Positions 28,144 through 35,977 of a stretch of 50,580 nt of DNA are shown piece after piece. Origin of the DNA: Vicinamibacteraceae bacterium (GTDB lineage Bacteria > Acidobacteriota > Vicinamibacteria > Marinacidobacterales > Marinacidobacteraceae). The DNA lies in assembly GCA_012271265.1 (NCBI GenBank), contig JAAXGQ010000040.1, forward strand, positions 1-50,580, read 5' to 3'. The notes beneath the pieces were generated by a model. It saw only the letters and a program-made list of their open reading frames with translations, did no database searches and was not told where the DNA came from. A program made the position numbers and the translations under genes. How positions within the stretch are numbered: position 1 is the stretch's first letter; each line of letters begins with the position of its first letter.

Positions 28144-28845
28144 ATGAGCATCCGCATGACCGGAGGCCGCTTCGCCGGGCGGCTCTTGCGAGGCCCCGGA
28201 CGACGGGCGCTCGGGGGAGCCCGGGACGCTGCCGGCGGGAGCCGCCTGGGGTTTCGCCCCAGCGGGGCGCGGCTCCGAAAGAGCCTCTTCGGAGTTCTCG
28301 GCTCCGAACTCGCCGGAGCCGTCGTCTTCGACGTTTGCGCCGGAGCGGGGACGCTCGGCTTCGAGGCCCTTTCCCGGGGCGCGGCGCAGTGCGTGTTCTT
28401 CGAGCGAGACGCCGCCATGCGCCGCCTCATCGGGCAGAACGCAGCTCTTCTGGGGTTGAGGGAGGTCGAGATCCGCTCCGGGGACGCCGCCGCCCGGCTG
28501 GAGGATGCCGCCGCTCGGCTGGGGGTTCCCGCCGCATCGGGACGCCTCGTCGACTTCGTGTTCTGTGATCCGCCCTGGGCGGCGTGGAGCACGCCGAGAG
28601 GGCAAGCCCTGTTCCGGGCGGCCCTGGGCGTCCGGCCGCGCGCGGCTGCCTTCGAACACCCCGCGGACCATGCGCTGCCGGGCCGGGTGGTGGACCGAGG
28701 CCGGGAAGAGGTGGTCTTCTTTCGAAAGCGGCGGCGGGTCATCGGGTGGGGCGCGTATTCGCTGTATCGACGCGATTCGCGCGAGACCGCGCCCTTTCTC
28801 AAAAAAGTCCCAACGGAGAATCCGGGCGATCCTTCCCGCTTCTGA
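28144..28845 (+). CDS. rsmD: 16S rRNA (guanine966-N2)-methyltransferase RsmD
   Basis: The 233-aa product is read from ATG 28144; TTG 28129 would add five residues, but the MRMTGGRFAGR start matches the family N-terminus. Then comes FRPSGARLRKSLFGVLG, the SAM motif VFDVCAGAGTLGFEAL, and the catalytic DPPW in FVFCDPPWAAW (usual form N/DPPY). It methylates G966 of 16S rRNA on the 30S subunit. The stretch after GGRFAGRLL has about 15 extra residues. It is followed by coaD, a very common pairing. The divergent start of the 349-aa gene lies 44 nt upstream. Confidence 0.88.
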   Translation: MSIRMTGGRFAGRLLRGPGRRALGGARDAAGGSRLGFRPSGARLRKSLFGVLGSELAGAVVFDVCAGAGTLGFEALSRGAAQCVFFERDAAMRRLIGQNAALLGLREVEIRSGDAAARLEDAAARLGVPAASGRLVDFVFCDPPWAAWSTPRGQALFRAALGVRPRAAAFEHPADHALPGRVVDRGREEVVFFRKRRRVIGWGAYSLYRRDSRETAPFLKKVPTENPGDPSRF

Positions 28846-28953
28846 TGCCCGAATTGGCCCGATCGGGGAAAACTTCGCGTGAAGATGTCCGCGCGCCGCG
28901 TTCCCGCCCCGTGTGCTACGTTTGGGCGCGGCCCTGAACGCCGCCTGAATCAA

Positions 28954-29460
28954 GTGGAAGCGCACGAGCGGGTGGCCATCTGCCCCGGGTCCTTCGACCC
29001 CCTGACCCTCGGCCACGTGGACATCATCCGGCGGGCCGCCCGGCACTTCGACCGCGTCGTGGTCTCGGTGCTCCAGAACCGGGAGAAGACGCCGCTGTTC
29101 GTCGTGCCCGAACGGCTCGACCTGATCCGGGCCACCTTCGAGGAGGATCCCCGCGTGGAGGCGGCCGCCTTTTCCGGGCTCCTCGTGGAGTGGGCGCGGG
29201 AGGTCGGCGCCACGGCGATCGTCCGCGGCATCCGCGCCGTCTCCGATTTCGAATACGAGTTCCAGATGGCGCTCATGAACCGCCGCCTGGCGCCCGAGGT
29301 CGAGACGGTCTTCCTCACGCCCGCCGAGGAGTACTCCTATGTGAGCTCCCGGCTCATCAAGGAGATCGCCTCCCTTGGAGGTGACATCGAGGGCCTGGTT
29401 CCGGCTCCGGTCGCCGAGCGGCTCGCCGCCAGGTTCCCGATCCCCTCCGTCCGCTCCTAG
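28954..29460 (+). CDS. coaD: Phosphopantetheine adenylyltransferase
   Basis: The protein is 168 aa from GTG 28954; GTG 28972 is an equally possible start, and the frame also opens further upstream. It has the nucleotidyltransferase motif CPGSFDPLTLGHVDII, with the (T/H)xGH box as TLGH, then VVVSVLQNREKTPLF, IVRGIRAVSDFEYEFQMALM and the C-terminal YSYVSSRLIKEIASLGG. It makes dephospho-CoA from 4'-phosphopantetheine and ATP. The length fits the family (about 160 aa) only if one of the later starts is used. A pair of GC hairpins follows the stop. Confidence 0.93.
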   Translation: MEAHERVAICPGSFDPLTLGHVDIIRRAARHFDRVVVSVLQNREKTPLFVVPERLDLIRATFEEDPRVEAAAFSGLLVEWAREVGATAIVRGIRAVSDFEYEFQMALMNRRLAPEVETVFLTPAEEYSYVSSRLIKEIASLGGDIEGLVPAPVAERLAARFPIPSVRS

Positions 29461-29489
29461 CTTTTGCGGGTCGTGCGCCGCTGATCCCG

Positions 29490-29538
29490 GGCGCCGGGGG
29501 TCGAACCCGGCGCCGCTTTCGGGCGCAGCGGCTGCGCC
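29490..29538 (+). terminator. Two GC hairpins downstream of coaD
   Basis: GGCGCCGGG (29490-29498) pairs perfectly with CCCGGCGCC (29506-29514) around a 7-nt loop. A second hairpin, GGCGCAG (29522-29528) with CTGCGCC (29532-29538), has a 3-nt loop. There is no clear U tract, so these may attenuate or protect the transcript rather than being a classical intrinsic terminator. Confidence 0.5.
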
Positions 29539-29576
29539 GTCCCCACCGGAGCCTGTCAACCAGGAGCTGCCTGACG

Positions 29577-30758
29577 ATGCCGGACCTGCGCCTCGCCGCC
29601 CGTTGTTCCCGGATTTCCCGGTCTCCCACCCTGGCCATCATGGCCAAGGCGATGGAGCTCCGGGCGGCGGGGACGGATCTCGTGGATTTCTCCGCGGGCC
29701 AGCCCGACTTCGACACGCCCAAGCCGATTCAGGACGCCGGCGTGCACGCGATCCGCAGCGGCAAGACCCGGTACACCCCCACGTCGGGCGATCCCGAACT
29801 CCGGGCCGCCGTCGCGGCTGCCTACCGGCGCGACTTCGACCTCGAGCCGGAGGTCCGGAATGTCCTGATCACGAACGGGGGCAAGCACGCCCTCATGGGG
29901 CTGCTGCTGGCAACCTGCGACGAAGGCGACGAGGTGATCATTCCCACGCCGTGCTGGCCCAGCTTTCCCGCCCTTGTCCGCCTTGTCGGAGCGACCCCGG
30001 TCTTCGCCCCGGGGGGTGAGGGGGCCGACCTCGCCCCCGATCCGGAGGCGATCGCCCGTGCCGCCGGCCCTTCCACCCGGGCCATCATTCTGAATGTTCC
30101 CGGGAACCCCACCGGAGGCAGCCTCTCGCGGACCGGTCTCGAACGCGTGGCCCGGGTGGCGAGGGAGGCCGACGCCTGGCTGATCTGGGACGACACGTAC
30201 GTTCACCTGCTGTTCGAGCCGGCGCCGTCCGGGGCCTTCCGGCGGATGGCGGACATTCTGGGCCACCGTCTGCTGATCAACGGGAGTGCCTCGAAGTCGT
30301 TCGCCATGACCGGATGGCGGATCGGGTGGGCGATCGGCCCCGACCCGATCATCCGCGCCGCAACCGCGTTTCAGAGTCAGATGACGTCGAACGCCTGCTC
30401 GATCTCCCAGGCCGCGGCGATCACCGCCCTCGAGACGGATCCTTCGGACTTCGCCTGGATGAGCGAGGTGTTCCGTCGGCGGATGCAGCGGATGCGCGCC
30501 GGACTGCTCACGATTCCGGGGGTCCACTGCGGGGTCCCGGACGGCGGGTTCTACCTGTTTCCCGACTTCCGGGACCGGCTGCTGCCGGGAGAGGATTCGA
30601 ACGCGCTGGCGGCGGCGCTGCTCGAAGAGCGCCACGTCGCCGTCGTCCCCGGCGCGGCGTTCCGAGGCGAGGGCCACCTCCGCCTCAGCTTCACCACCCC
30701 TGACGAACGCATCGACGAGGGCATCGTCCGGATCCGGGCTTTCTTTGCCGCGAGGTAG
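29577..30758 (+). CDS. Class I/II PLP-dependent aminotransferase (aspartate aminotransferase-like)
   Basis: The 393-aa protein is read from ATG 29577 with AGGAG 10 nt upstream. The fold type I motifs are VDFSAGQPDFDTP, TRYTPTSGDPELR, ITNGGKHALMG, IILNVPGNPTGG (PLP-contacting Asn), and the Schiff-base lysine K240 in NGSASKSFAMTGWRIG. A C-terminal arginine for the substrate carboxylate lies in GHLRLSFTTPDE. The pattern matches prokaryotic Igamma aspartate aminotransferases, some of which also use prephenate. It transfers amino groups between aspartate and 2-oxoglutarate, or related pairs, in the cytoplasm. Confidence 0.92.
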   Translation: MPDLRLAARCSRISRSPTLAIMAKAMELRAAGTDLVDFSAGQPDFDTPKPIQDAGVHAIRSGKTRYTPTSGDPELRAAVAAAYRRDFDLEPEVRNVLITNGGKHALMGLLLATCDEGDEVIIPTPCWPSFPALVRLVGATPVFAPGGEGADLAPDPEAIARAAGPSTRAIILNVPGNPTGGSLSRTGLERVARVAREADAWLIWDDTYVHLLFEPAPSGAFRRMADILGHRLLINGSASKSFAMTGWRIGWAIGPDPIIRAATAFQSQMTSNACSISQAAAITALETDPSDFAWMSEVFRRRMQRMRAGLLTIPGVHCGVPDGGFYLFPDFRDRLLPGEDSNALAAALLEERHVAVVPGAAFRGEGHLRLSFTTPDERIDEGIVRIRAFFAAR

Positions 30759-30876
30759 CCCCGGGGCCCCGCACCGAATGCTGCCGCGCCACTTCGTTCA
30801 GGGGCCGTCAGCCCTGCCCCGCGGGGGCGGCGTGGCGTCCGGGGGGCGGGGCTAGAATCCGCGCCCAATGTGAGGA

Positions 30877-30951
30877 AGGCGCGTAGCTCAGGGGGAGAGC
30901 GCTACCTTGACGCGGTAGAAGTCGGCGGTTCAAATCCGCCCGCGCCTACCA
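30877..30951 (+). tRNA. tRNA-Val (anticodon GAC)
   Basis: A 75-nt cloverleaf. Acceptor AGGCGCG (30877-30883) pairs with CGCGCCT (30941-30947), and the sequence continues ACCA, so CCA is encoded. The D arm is GCTC...GAGC. The anticodon stem CTACC/GGTAG encloses loop TTGACGC, giving anticodon GAC (codons GUC/GUU). The T arm is GGCGG/CCGCC around TTCAAAT. A TAGAAT at 30853-30858 is a possible -10 element. thrS begins 64 nt downstream. Confidence 0.97.
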
Positions 30952-31015
30952 TCCCGGCGGGTGGACCGCCGCCGTGTTCCGGAGCGGAGCTCTCCGCCGT
31001 CCGAGGAAGCAGAAC

Positions 31016-32893
31016 GTGACCACGCCATCCGAAAAGCCGCAGGCAGCCGCGGTCCCGCTTCGGAGCACGGCGCCTCGGACGGCCGTGGCGGCGGTCGTGG
31101 ACGGGCGCGAGGTGGACCTCTCCGAAGTCGCCCCCGAGGGGGCCGAGGTGCGCTTTCTGACCCCCGCGGAGCCTGACGGCCTCCACGTGTTCCGCCACAG
31201 CTCGGCGCACCTTCTCGCGGCAGCGGTCAAGGATCTGTACCCCCATGCGCGCTACGGGGTGGGACCTCCGATCACCGACGGCTACTACTACGACTTCGAG
31301 ACCGCCGAACCCTTTTCGGCGGAGGACCTCGCCCGCATCGAGAAGCGGATGAAGCAGCTGGTCAAGCAGCGTCTCCCCTTCCAGCGGGAAATTCTTCCGA
31401 AGGAAGAAGCCATTCGTATCTTCCGCGAGCAGGGGGAGCGGCTCAAGGTCGAACTCGTGGAGGAGAAGGGCGGGGAGCAGGTCTCCTGCTACCGGGTGGG
31501 TCAGTTCTTCGACTTCTGCGAGGGGCCGCACGTGCCCCACACCGGAGTGATCCGCGCCCTGAAGGTGCTGTCGTCTTCGAACGCCTACTGGAAGGGCGAT
31601 GCCCGCGGCATTCCGATGCAGCGCATCTATGCGACCAGCTTCCCGGATCGGAAGCAGCTCGCTCGGCACCTTCGACGGCTCGAGGAGGCGAAGCGCCGCG
31701 ACCATCGCCGGATCGGGCGCCTCCAGCGCCTCTTCCTGATCCTTGAGGAAGCCCCGGGGCAGGTTGTCTGGCTCCCCGCCGGGATGGGGATCGTGAACCG
31801 TCTCCTCGAATGGATGCGGGGAAAGCTCGACCGGCGCGGGTATCAGGAGATCCGCACGCCTCTCATCCTGAACGAGTCGGTGTGGGCCCGGAGCGGGCAC
31901 CTCGACCACTACCGGGAGAACATGTACTTCGTCGAGGGGGGCGACCAGGGCTACGGGGTGAAGCCGATGAACTGCCCCGGAGCGGCGATGGTCTTCCGTT
32001 CCGATGTCCGCTCCTTCCGCGATCTTCCGTTAAGGCTCTCGGAGTTCGGGCTCTGCCACCGGTTCGAGCCCTCAGGGGTCCTTTCCGGGCTGACCCGGGT
32101 CCGGGCGTTCACCCAGGATGACGCCCACATCTATTGCCGCCTCGACCAGGTCAAGGCGGAGGTCCTCGATCTCATGGACCTCGTGGCCGAGGTCTACGAA
32201 GCCTTCGGGTTCTCCGACCTCCAGGTGGAGCTCTCCACGCGCCCGGGGAAGTCGGTGGGGACCGATGAAAGCTGGGAGGCCGCCGAGTCGGCCCTCCTCG
32301 AGGCGCTCACCGAGTCGGACGCCACGCACGTGCTGAACCCGGGTGACGGCGCCTTCTACGGTCCCAAGATCGACTTCCACGTGCGCGACGCCCTGGGGCG
32401 GACCCACCAGTGCGCAACGATCCAGGTCGACTTCTCGCAGGCGGAGGCGTTCGACCTTTCCTATGCCACCCCGGAGGGAGCCCGCGAGCGCCCGGTCGTG
32501 ATTCACCGGGCCATCCTCGGTTCGGTCGAGCGCTTCTTCGCCCTTCTGACCGAACACACCGGCGGCGCCTTCCCGACGTGGCTCGCGCCGATCCAGGTCG
32601 CGGTGATCCCGATCGCGGACCGCCACCGGGAGGCCGCCGCCGCGCTCGCCGGCCGGCTTCGAGACCAGGGCTTCCGGGTGGATCTCGACGACCGTCGGGA
32701 GAAGATGGGCTACAAGATCCGCCATGCCGAGGTCCGCCGCGTGCCGTTCATGGTGGTGCTCGGCGACCGCGAGATCGCCTCCGGCGCCCTCTCCGTCCGG
32801 ACCCGCGGACGGAAGGGCGCCCGTCCCCGATCCGAAGCAGACTTCACCGCCCGGCTTGCCGAACTTGTCGCCAGCCAGGCCGTTTCGCCCTGA
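31016..32893 (+). CDS. thrS: Threonyl-tRNA synthetase
   Basis: The 625-aa product is read from GTG 31016, preceded by GAGGA; the frame is open back to 30974. The editing domain carries HSSAH and the distal DFCEGPHVP (His/Cys/His editing residues). The class II core has YQEIRTPLILNESVW (motif 1), KPMNCPGAAMVFRS with zinc Cys, CHRFEPSGVLSGLTRVRAFT (motif 2 with zinc His), and IHRAILGSVERFFALL (motif 3 with zinc His). The C-terminal domain binds the anticodon. The N-terminal TGS domain looks shortened: only its second half is recognisable (AVAAVVDGREVDLSEVAPEG), preceded by about 20 unrelated residues. It charges tRNA-Thr. Confidence 0.95.
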   Translation: MTTPSEKPQAAAVPLRSTAPRTAVAAVVDGREVDLSEVAPEGAEVRFLTPAEPDGLHVFRHSSAHLLAAAVKDLYPHARYGVGPPITDGYYYDFETAEPFSAEDLARIEKRMKQLVKQRLPFQREILPKEEAIRIFREQGERLKVELVEEKGGEQVSCYRVGQFFDFCEGPHVPHTGVIRALKVLSSSNAYWKGDARGIPMQRIYATSFPDRKQLARHLRRLEEAKRRDHRRIGRLQRLFLILEEAPGQVVWLPAGMGIVNRLLEWMRGKLDRRGYQEIRTPLILNESVWARSGHLDHYRENMYFVEGGDQGYGVKPMNCPGAAMVFRSDVRSFRDLPLRLSEFGLCHRFEPSGVLSGLTRVRAFTQDDAHIYCRLDQVKAEVLDLMDLVAEVYEAFGFSDLQVELSTRPGKSVGTDESWEAAESALLEALTESDATHVLNPGDGAFYGPKIDFHVRDALGRTHQCATIQVDFSQAEAFDLSYATPEGARERPVVIHRAILGSVERFFALLTEHTGGAFPTWLAPIQVAVIPIADRHREAAAALAGRLRDQGFRVDLDDRREKMGYKIRHAEVRRVPFMVVLGDREIASGALSVRTRGRKGARPRSEADFTARLAELVASQAVSP

Positions 32894-32960
32894 GGCCGCT
32901 GGTTTGGCGGTGGCGCCCGGCGCCGGGAAAGGCGATAATTCGGGTTTCCCCACGAACGGG

Positions 32961-32971
32961 GGAGGTGATCT
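32961..32971 (+). promoter_or_regulatory. Near-perfect Shine-Dalgarno for infC
   Basis: GGAGGTGATC (32961-32970), preceded by GGG, is complementary to the 3' end of 16S rRNA over an unusually long stretch. It sits 6 nt before the AUC start at 32972. An in-frame TGA at 32966-32968, inside the same motif, rules out any start further upstream. An extended SD with a non-AUG start is the known arrangement of infC. Confidence 0.85.
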
Positions 32972-33592
32972 ATCGATAGCCATCTGAGAGTCAACGACCG
33001 CATTCGGGCGCCGATCGTCCTCGTGATCGACGAGGGGGGCCAGAAGCTCGGCAACTTCACCATCATGGACGCGCGGCGCATGGCGAGCGACCGCGGCCTC
33101 GATCTCGTCGAGATCGTCGCCAACCGGATCCCGCCCGTCTGCAAGATCATGAATTACGGGCGGTTCGTCTACCAGCAAAGCAAACGCGCGCAGGAGTCCC
33201 GCCGCCACCAGAAACAGAACCAGGTCAAGGAGATCAAGTTTCGGATCATTATCGGCACCCACGACCGGGCCACGAAGATGAGGAAAATTCAGCGATTTCT
33301 CCACGAAGGGCACAAGGTGAAGGCCACGATCTGGTTCAAGCGCGCCCGTGAACGCAGCCATCGGGAGATTGGGGACCGCATCCTTGACGAGGTGGCTGAA
33401 GAACTGCGTGAGATCGCAAACGTGGAATCCCGCTCCGGCAACGTCATCGGCAACCAGATGAGCATGATCCTGTCCCCGAACCGCCGCCTGCTCGAGGCGC
33501 GCCGCACCGGAAAGGCCGCGGCCCCGGTGCGGACCCGGCGTCAGGCCCGCCACGCCCCCGCCACCGGCTCCTCCCGGGCCGCTTCCTCCTGA
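32972..33592 (+). CDS. infC: Translation initiation factor IF-3, AUC start codon
   Basis: The 206-aa protein starts at ATC 32972. The peptide after it, [19 protein letters not shown], is the conserved IF-3 N-terminus, and the strong SD is 6 nt away; starting at a downstream GTG or ATG would delete it. It continues [20 protein letters not shown], then [20 protein letters not shown], then [18 protein letters not shown] in the C-domain. IF-3 rejects non-AUG starts, and its own rare start codon gives negative autoregulation in E. coli and other bacteria. The tail after RRLLEARR is a basic, Ala/Arg-rich extension. rpmI and rplT follow, the classical operon. Confidence 0.95.
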   Translation: MDSHLRVNDRIRAPIVLVIDEGGQKLGNFTIMDARRMASDRGLDLVEIVANRIPPVCKIMNYGRFVYQQSKRAQESRRHQKQNQVKEIKFRIIIGTHDRATKMRKIQRFLHEGHKVKATIWFKRARERSHREIGDRILDEVAEELREIANVESRSGNVIGNQMSMILSPNRRLLEARRTGKAAAPVRTRRQARHAPATGSSRAASS

Positions 33593-33612
33593 CGCCCGAC
33601 CCCCACGACACC

Positions 33613-33807
33613 ATGAAGAACAAGCTCAAGACCCACCGCGGCGCCGCCAAGCGGTTCCGGAAGAGCGCCAGCGGGCGAATCCGCCGGCGCCGGGCCTACC
33701 ACAACCACATCCTCACCAAGAAGTCGCCCCGCCGCCGCCGGCGCCTCCGCAGCGGCGCCTGGGTAGCCGCGGGGGACGCGAAGCGCCTCGCCCGCATCAT
33801 CGGCTGA
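33613..33807 (+). CDS. rpmI: 50S ribosomal protein L35
   Basis: The 64-aa basic protein has the L35 signature [20 protein letters not shown] at its start, then [20 protein letters not shown] and a C-terminal RLARIIG. It binds 23S rRNA in the large subunit. It is located 20 nt after infC and 39 nt before rplT, in the standard infC-rpmI-rplT order, and is therefore likely under the same translational control by L20 and IF-3. Confidence 0.97.
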   Translation: MKNKLKTHRGAAKRFRKSASGRIRRRRAYHNHILTKKSPRRRRRLRSGAWVAAGDAKRLARIIG

Positions 33808-33846
33808 CCCGAACCCGGCGAGAGATCGGACCAAGCGAGACACACC

Positions 33847-34224
33847 ATGTCCCGAGTCAAACGAGGCACCCATCGGCGCGACCGTCGGCGTCGGGTGCTG
33901 AAGCTCACCCGCGGCTACCGCGGGATGCGCGGCAAGCTCTACCGCCACGCCAAGCAGGCGGTCGACCGCGCTCTCACCTTTGCCTACCGCGATCGGCGGA
34001 ACCGGAAGCGGGATTTCCGCCGGCTGTGGATTGCACGAATCAATGCCGCTTCCCGCGAGCGCGGCCTCCCCTACGCGCAGTTCGCCCACGGTCTCTCGCT
34101 GGCCGGGGTGGGCGTGAACCGGAAGCAGCTGGCCGAGCTCGCGATCCACGACCCGGCCGCCTTCGATGCGCTCGTGGCGCGGGCGCGGCAGGCGCTGGAC
34201 CGCAAGGCATCGGTCGCCGCCTGA
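33847..34224 (+). CDS. rplT: 50S ribosomal protein L20
   Basis: The 125-aa protein starts MSRVKRGTHRRDRRRRVLKL and continues TRGYRGMRGKLYRHAKQAV, RDRRNRKRDFRRLWIARINA and the globular C-terminal part (LAGVGVNRKQLAELAIHDP). L20 is an early-assembly 23S rRNA binding protein and, in other bacteria, represses its own operon by binding the mRNA. Its length is slightly above the usual 117-119 residues. In many genomes pheS follows; here a small coiled-coil gene and zapA do. Confidence 0.98.
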   Translation: MSRVKRGTHRRDRRRRVLKLTRGYRGMRGKLYRHAKQAVDRALTFAYRDRRNRKRDFRRLWIARINAASRERGLPYAQFAHGLSLAGVGVNRKQLAELAIHDPAAFDALVARARQALDRKASVAA

Positions 34225-34275
34225 CGGCGCGGACGCGGCAGCCGGGGTCGTTCCAGGGCAGGCCAGGCGTTTCCC

Positions 34276-34512
34276 GTGGCCGGACCGGAGCCGTTGACCC
34301 TCCTCCGCGGTCTCGTGAAGGACCTCGACCGGCTGGAGGCGGCCGCGGTGCGGGCGGCGGCGTCCTGCTCCCGGGCCTGGGTCCGCGCGGCGGAAGAAGG
34401 GCAGCGCGCGAGCCGGGCGGAACAGGCGGTTTCGCTCCTCCAGAAGGAGCGGGCCGCGGTGCGGCTGAAGCTGCGCCAGATGGCGGGAGACTCCTCCACC
34501 GGCGACGGGTGA
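34276..34512 (+). CDS. Small coiled-coil protein upstream of zapA, 78 aa
   Basis: The product is read from GTG 34276. It is almost entirely helical and charged: LLRGLVKDLDRLEAAAVRAA, then AAEEGQRASRAEQAVSLLQ and KERAAVRLKLRQMAGD. Heptad spacing of Leu/Val/Ala suggests a coiled coil. It resembles in size and character the short coiled-coil partners of cell-division proteins (ZapB-like), and a gene of this kind often precedes zapA. Sequence alone does not prove a family. zapA begins 38 nt downstream. Confidence 0.65.
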   Translation: MAGPEPLTLLRGLVKDLDRLEAAAVRAAASCSRAWVRAAEEGQRASRAEQAVSLLQKERAAVRLKLRQMAGDSSTGDG

Positions 34513-34550
34513 CGAGGAGCGCTTCCCGCTGATCCAGGAAACCGGTCCGG

Positions 34551-34856
34551 ATGAGTGAAATCTTCGAGTTGAACATTCTGGGGCGCACGTACCCGCTTCA
34601 GGCGGAGGACGAGGGCTCCGACATTCGGGCCGTCGGCGCGATCGTGTCCGAGCGGGTCGATGAGATCCGAAAGGTCGCTCCTGACATGGCTCTCGAGCGC
34701 GTAGCCATCCTCGCGGCGCTGAACGTGGCCGATGCGTGGCTGCAGGAGCAGGCTGCGGTGGTCCGTGAAGTGGACCAGCTCCGGGCGCGTATCGCGGCGA
34801 TCCAGGGGCGGCTCGACGGGCTCGCGGCAGATCCCGCCCCGGGACAGCCCGGCTGA
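34551..34856 (+). CDS. zapA: Cell division protein ZapA
   Basis: The 101-aa protein is read from ATG 34551. The N-terminal globular head is FELNILGRTYPLQAEDEGSD, followed by IRAVGAIVSERVDEIRKVAP and a C-terminal helix (LAALNVADAWLQEQAAVVRE) that would form the tetramer coiled coil. ZapA crosslinks FtsZ filaments at the Z-ring. The position after rplT and a small coiled-coil gene is a recurrent context for zapA. Its stop overlaps a CTG that appears to start thiL. Confidence 0.88.
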   Translation: MSEIFELNILGRTYPLQAEDEGSDIRAVGAIVSERVDEIRKVAPDMALERVAILAALNVADAWLQEQAAVVREVDQLRARIAAIQGRLDGLAADPAPGQPG

Positions 34857-35899
34857 CGCTTCCCTGCGACCAGCCGTCTTCGGGCGGCGCGCCCGGAGAG
34901 GACCAACTGCTCGGGCGCATCCTCGCCGGGCTCCCGCGGGGCCCCTCGGCCGCCGCTGGCCGGGGGCGGATTCTCCTCGGCCCGGGAGATGACGCCGCGG
35001 TCCTGCGACTCCCGGCCGGAGGCGTGGTGGTATGGACCGTGGACGCCTGCGAGGAGGGCGTGCACTTCGATCTCCGCTGGCATCCACCGGCGGCTGTCGG
35101 CCGGCGCGCGGTCGCCGCCGCGACGAGCGACCTCGCGGCCATGGGAGCCGCGCCGGTCGCTTCGCTGATCTCCCTCGTCGTCGGGAAGAACTGCGAGGCC
35201 GGCCGGGCGGCGGCGGTCGCGGGCGGGGAACGGGCGGCGGAGGTTGGCGCGCCGGTAGTCGGCGGCAACATCACCGCCGGAAGCCGGCTGGCTCTCCACG
35301 TGACGGTGCTGGGGGTCATGGAGGCCGGGGTGGAGCCCCTCCGGCGGGACCGCGCCCGGCCGGGCGACGGACTCTTCGTTACTGGGCCCCTCGGCGGGGC
35401 GGCACTCGGGCTCTCACTCCTGGCCGGCGGGACGCGTTCGGCAAGCGACCGACGAGAGGCGCGCGACCTCATCCGCCGCCAGCTCGACCCGGAGCCCCGG
35501 ATCGGGGTCGGGAAGGCGCTGGCCGGAGTGGCGGCCGCCGCTTTGGATCTTTCCGATGGTCTCGCCCGCGACCTGCACCGGCTGGCCGCGGCCAGCGGAG
35601 TGGGCGCTCTGGTGGAGGAAGCGTCCGTGCCGGTTGCGGGGCGAGGCTCAGCCGGGCGGCAGGCGGCGCTCTACGGCGGGGAGGACTACGAGCTGCTGGT
35701 CGCGGGACGGGGGGACGCGTTCGAGGCGGCTGCCGAGGTTCTGCCGGCACCCGGATTGATCCGCATCGGGTCCATCACTCCGCCGGACTCCGGCGTCCGG
35801 CTGCGCCGCTCGGGAGGCGCCATCGAGGTCCTGCCCGACCGTGGGTGGGATGCGCTCTCCGGTCCGCAGCCGGGGGAAGCTCCAGGGCGGCCGGGGTAG
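34853..35899 (+). CDS. thiL: Thiamine-monophosphate kinase, probable CTG start
   Basis: The frame contains the full ThiL fold: GEDQLLGRILAGLP, the Mg-ATP motif LLGPGDDAAVLRL, TSDLAAMGAAPVASL, VGGNITAGSRLALHV, ALDLSDGLARDLHRLA and YGGEDYELLV. It phosphorylates thiamine monophosphate to the diphosphate. The first ATG/GTG/TTG in this frame is GTG 35024, which would cut off GPGDDAA; upstream of it there is only CTG. CTG 34853 overlaps the zapA stop (CTGA), like the other overlaps in this window, and gives 348 aa with about 15 extra N-terminal residues. Function is confident; the exact start is inferred. Confidence 0.85.
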   Translation: MTLPCDQPSSGGAPGEDQLLGRILAGLPRGPSAAAGRGRILLGPGDDAAVLRLPAGGVVVWTVDACEEGVHFDLRWHPPAAVGRRAVAAATSDLAAMGAAPVASLISLVVGKNCEAGRAAAVAGGERAAEVGAPVVGGNITAGSRLALHVTVLGVMEAGVEPLRRDRARPGDGLFVTGPLGGAALGLSLLAGGTRSASDRREARDLIRRQLDPEPRIGVGKALAGVAAAALDLSDGLARDLHRLAAASGVGALVEEASVPVAGRGSAGRQAALYGGEDYELLVAGRGDAFEAAAEVLPAPGLIRIGSITPPDSGVRLRRSGGAIEVLPDRGWDALSGPQPGEAPGRPG

Positions 35900-35977
35900 C
35901 TTCGCGATCAGGGAGCCTGCCGGCGCTCGGCCGGAAAGCGGTGTGCGGCGCCCACCGGGCCGGGACGTGCCGGCGCC

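Noticed and set aside
29488-29516. T-arm-like sequence GGGGGTCGAACCC as a tRNA gene
   Set aside because: No acceptor, D or anticodon arm can be drawn around it; it is the loop side of the coaD hairpin.
27489-29559. Long minus-strand frames of 437 and 539 aa over rsmD and coaD
   Set aside because: They overlap two well-supported plus-strand genes and are Arg/Pro/Ala-rich without any recognisable domain.
30877-31016. tRNA-Val as an integration site for a mobile element
   Set aside because: No integrase and no duplicated tRNA 3' end is seen; thrS, a core gene, follows 64 nt downstream.
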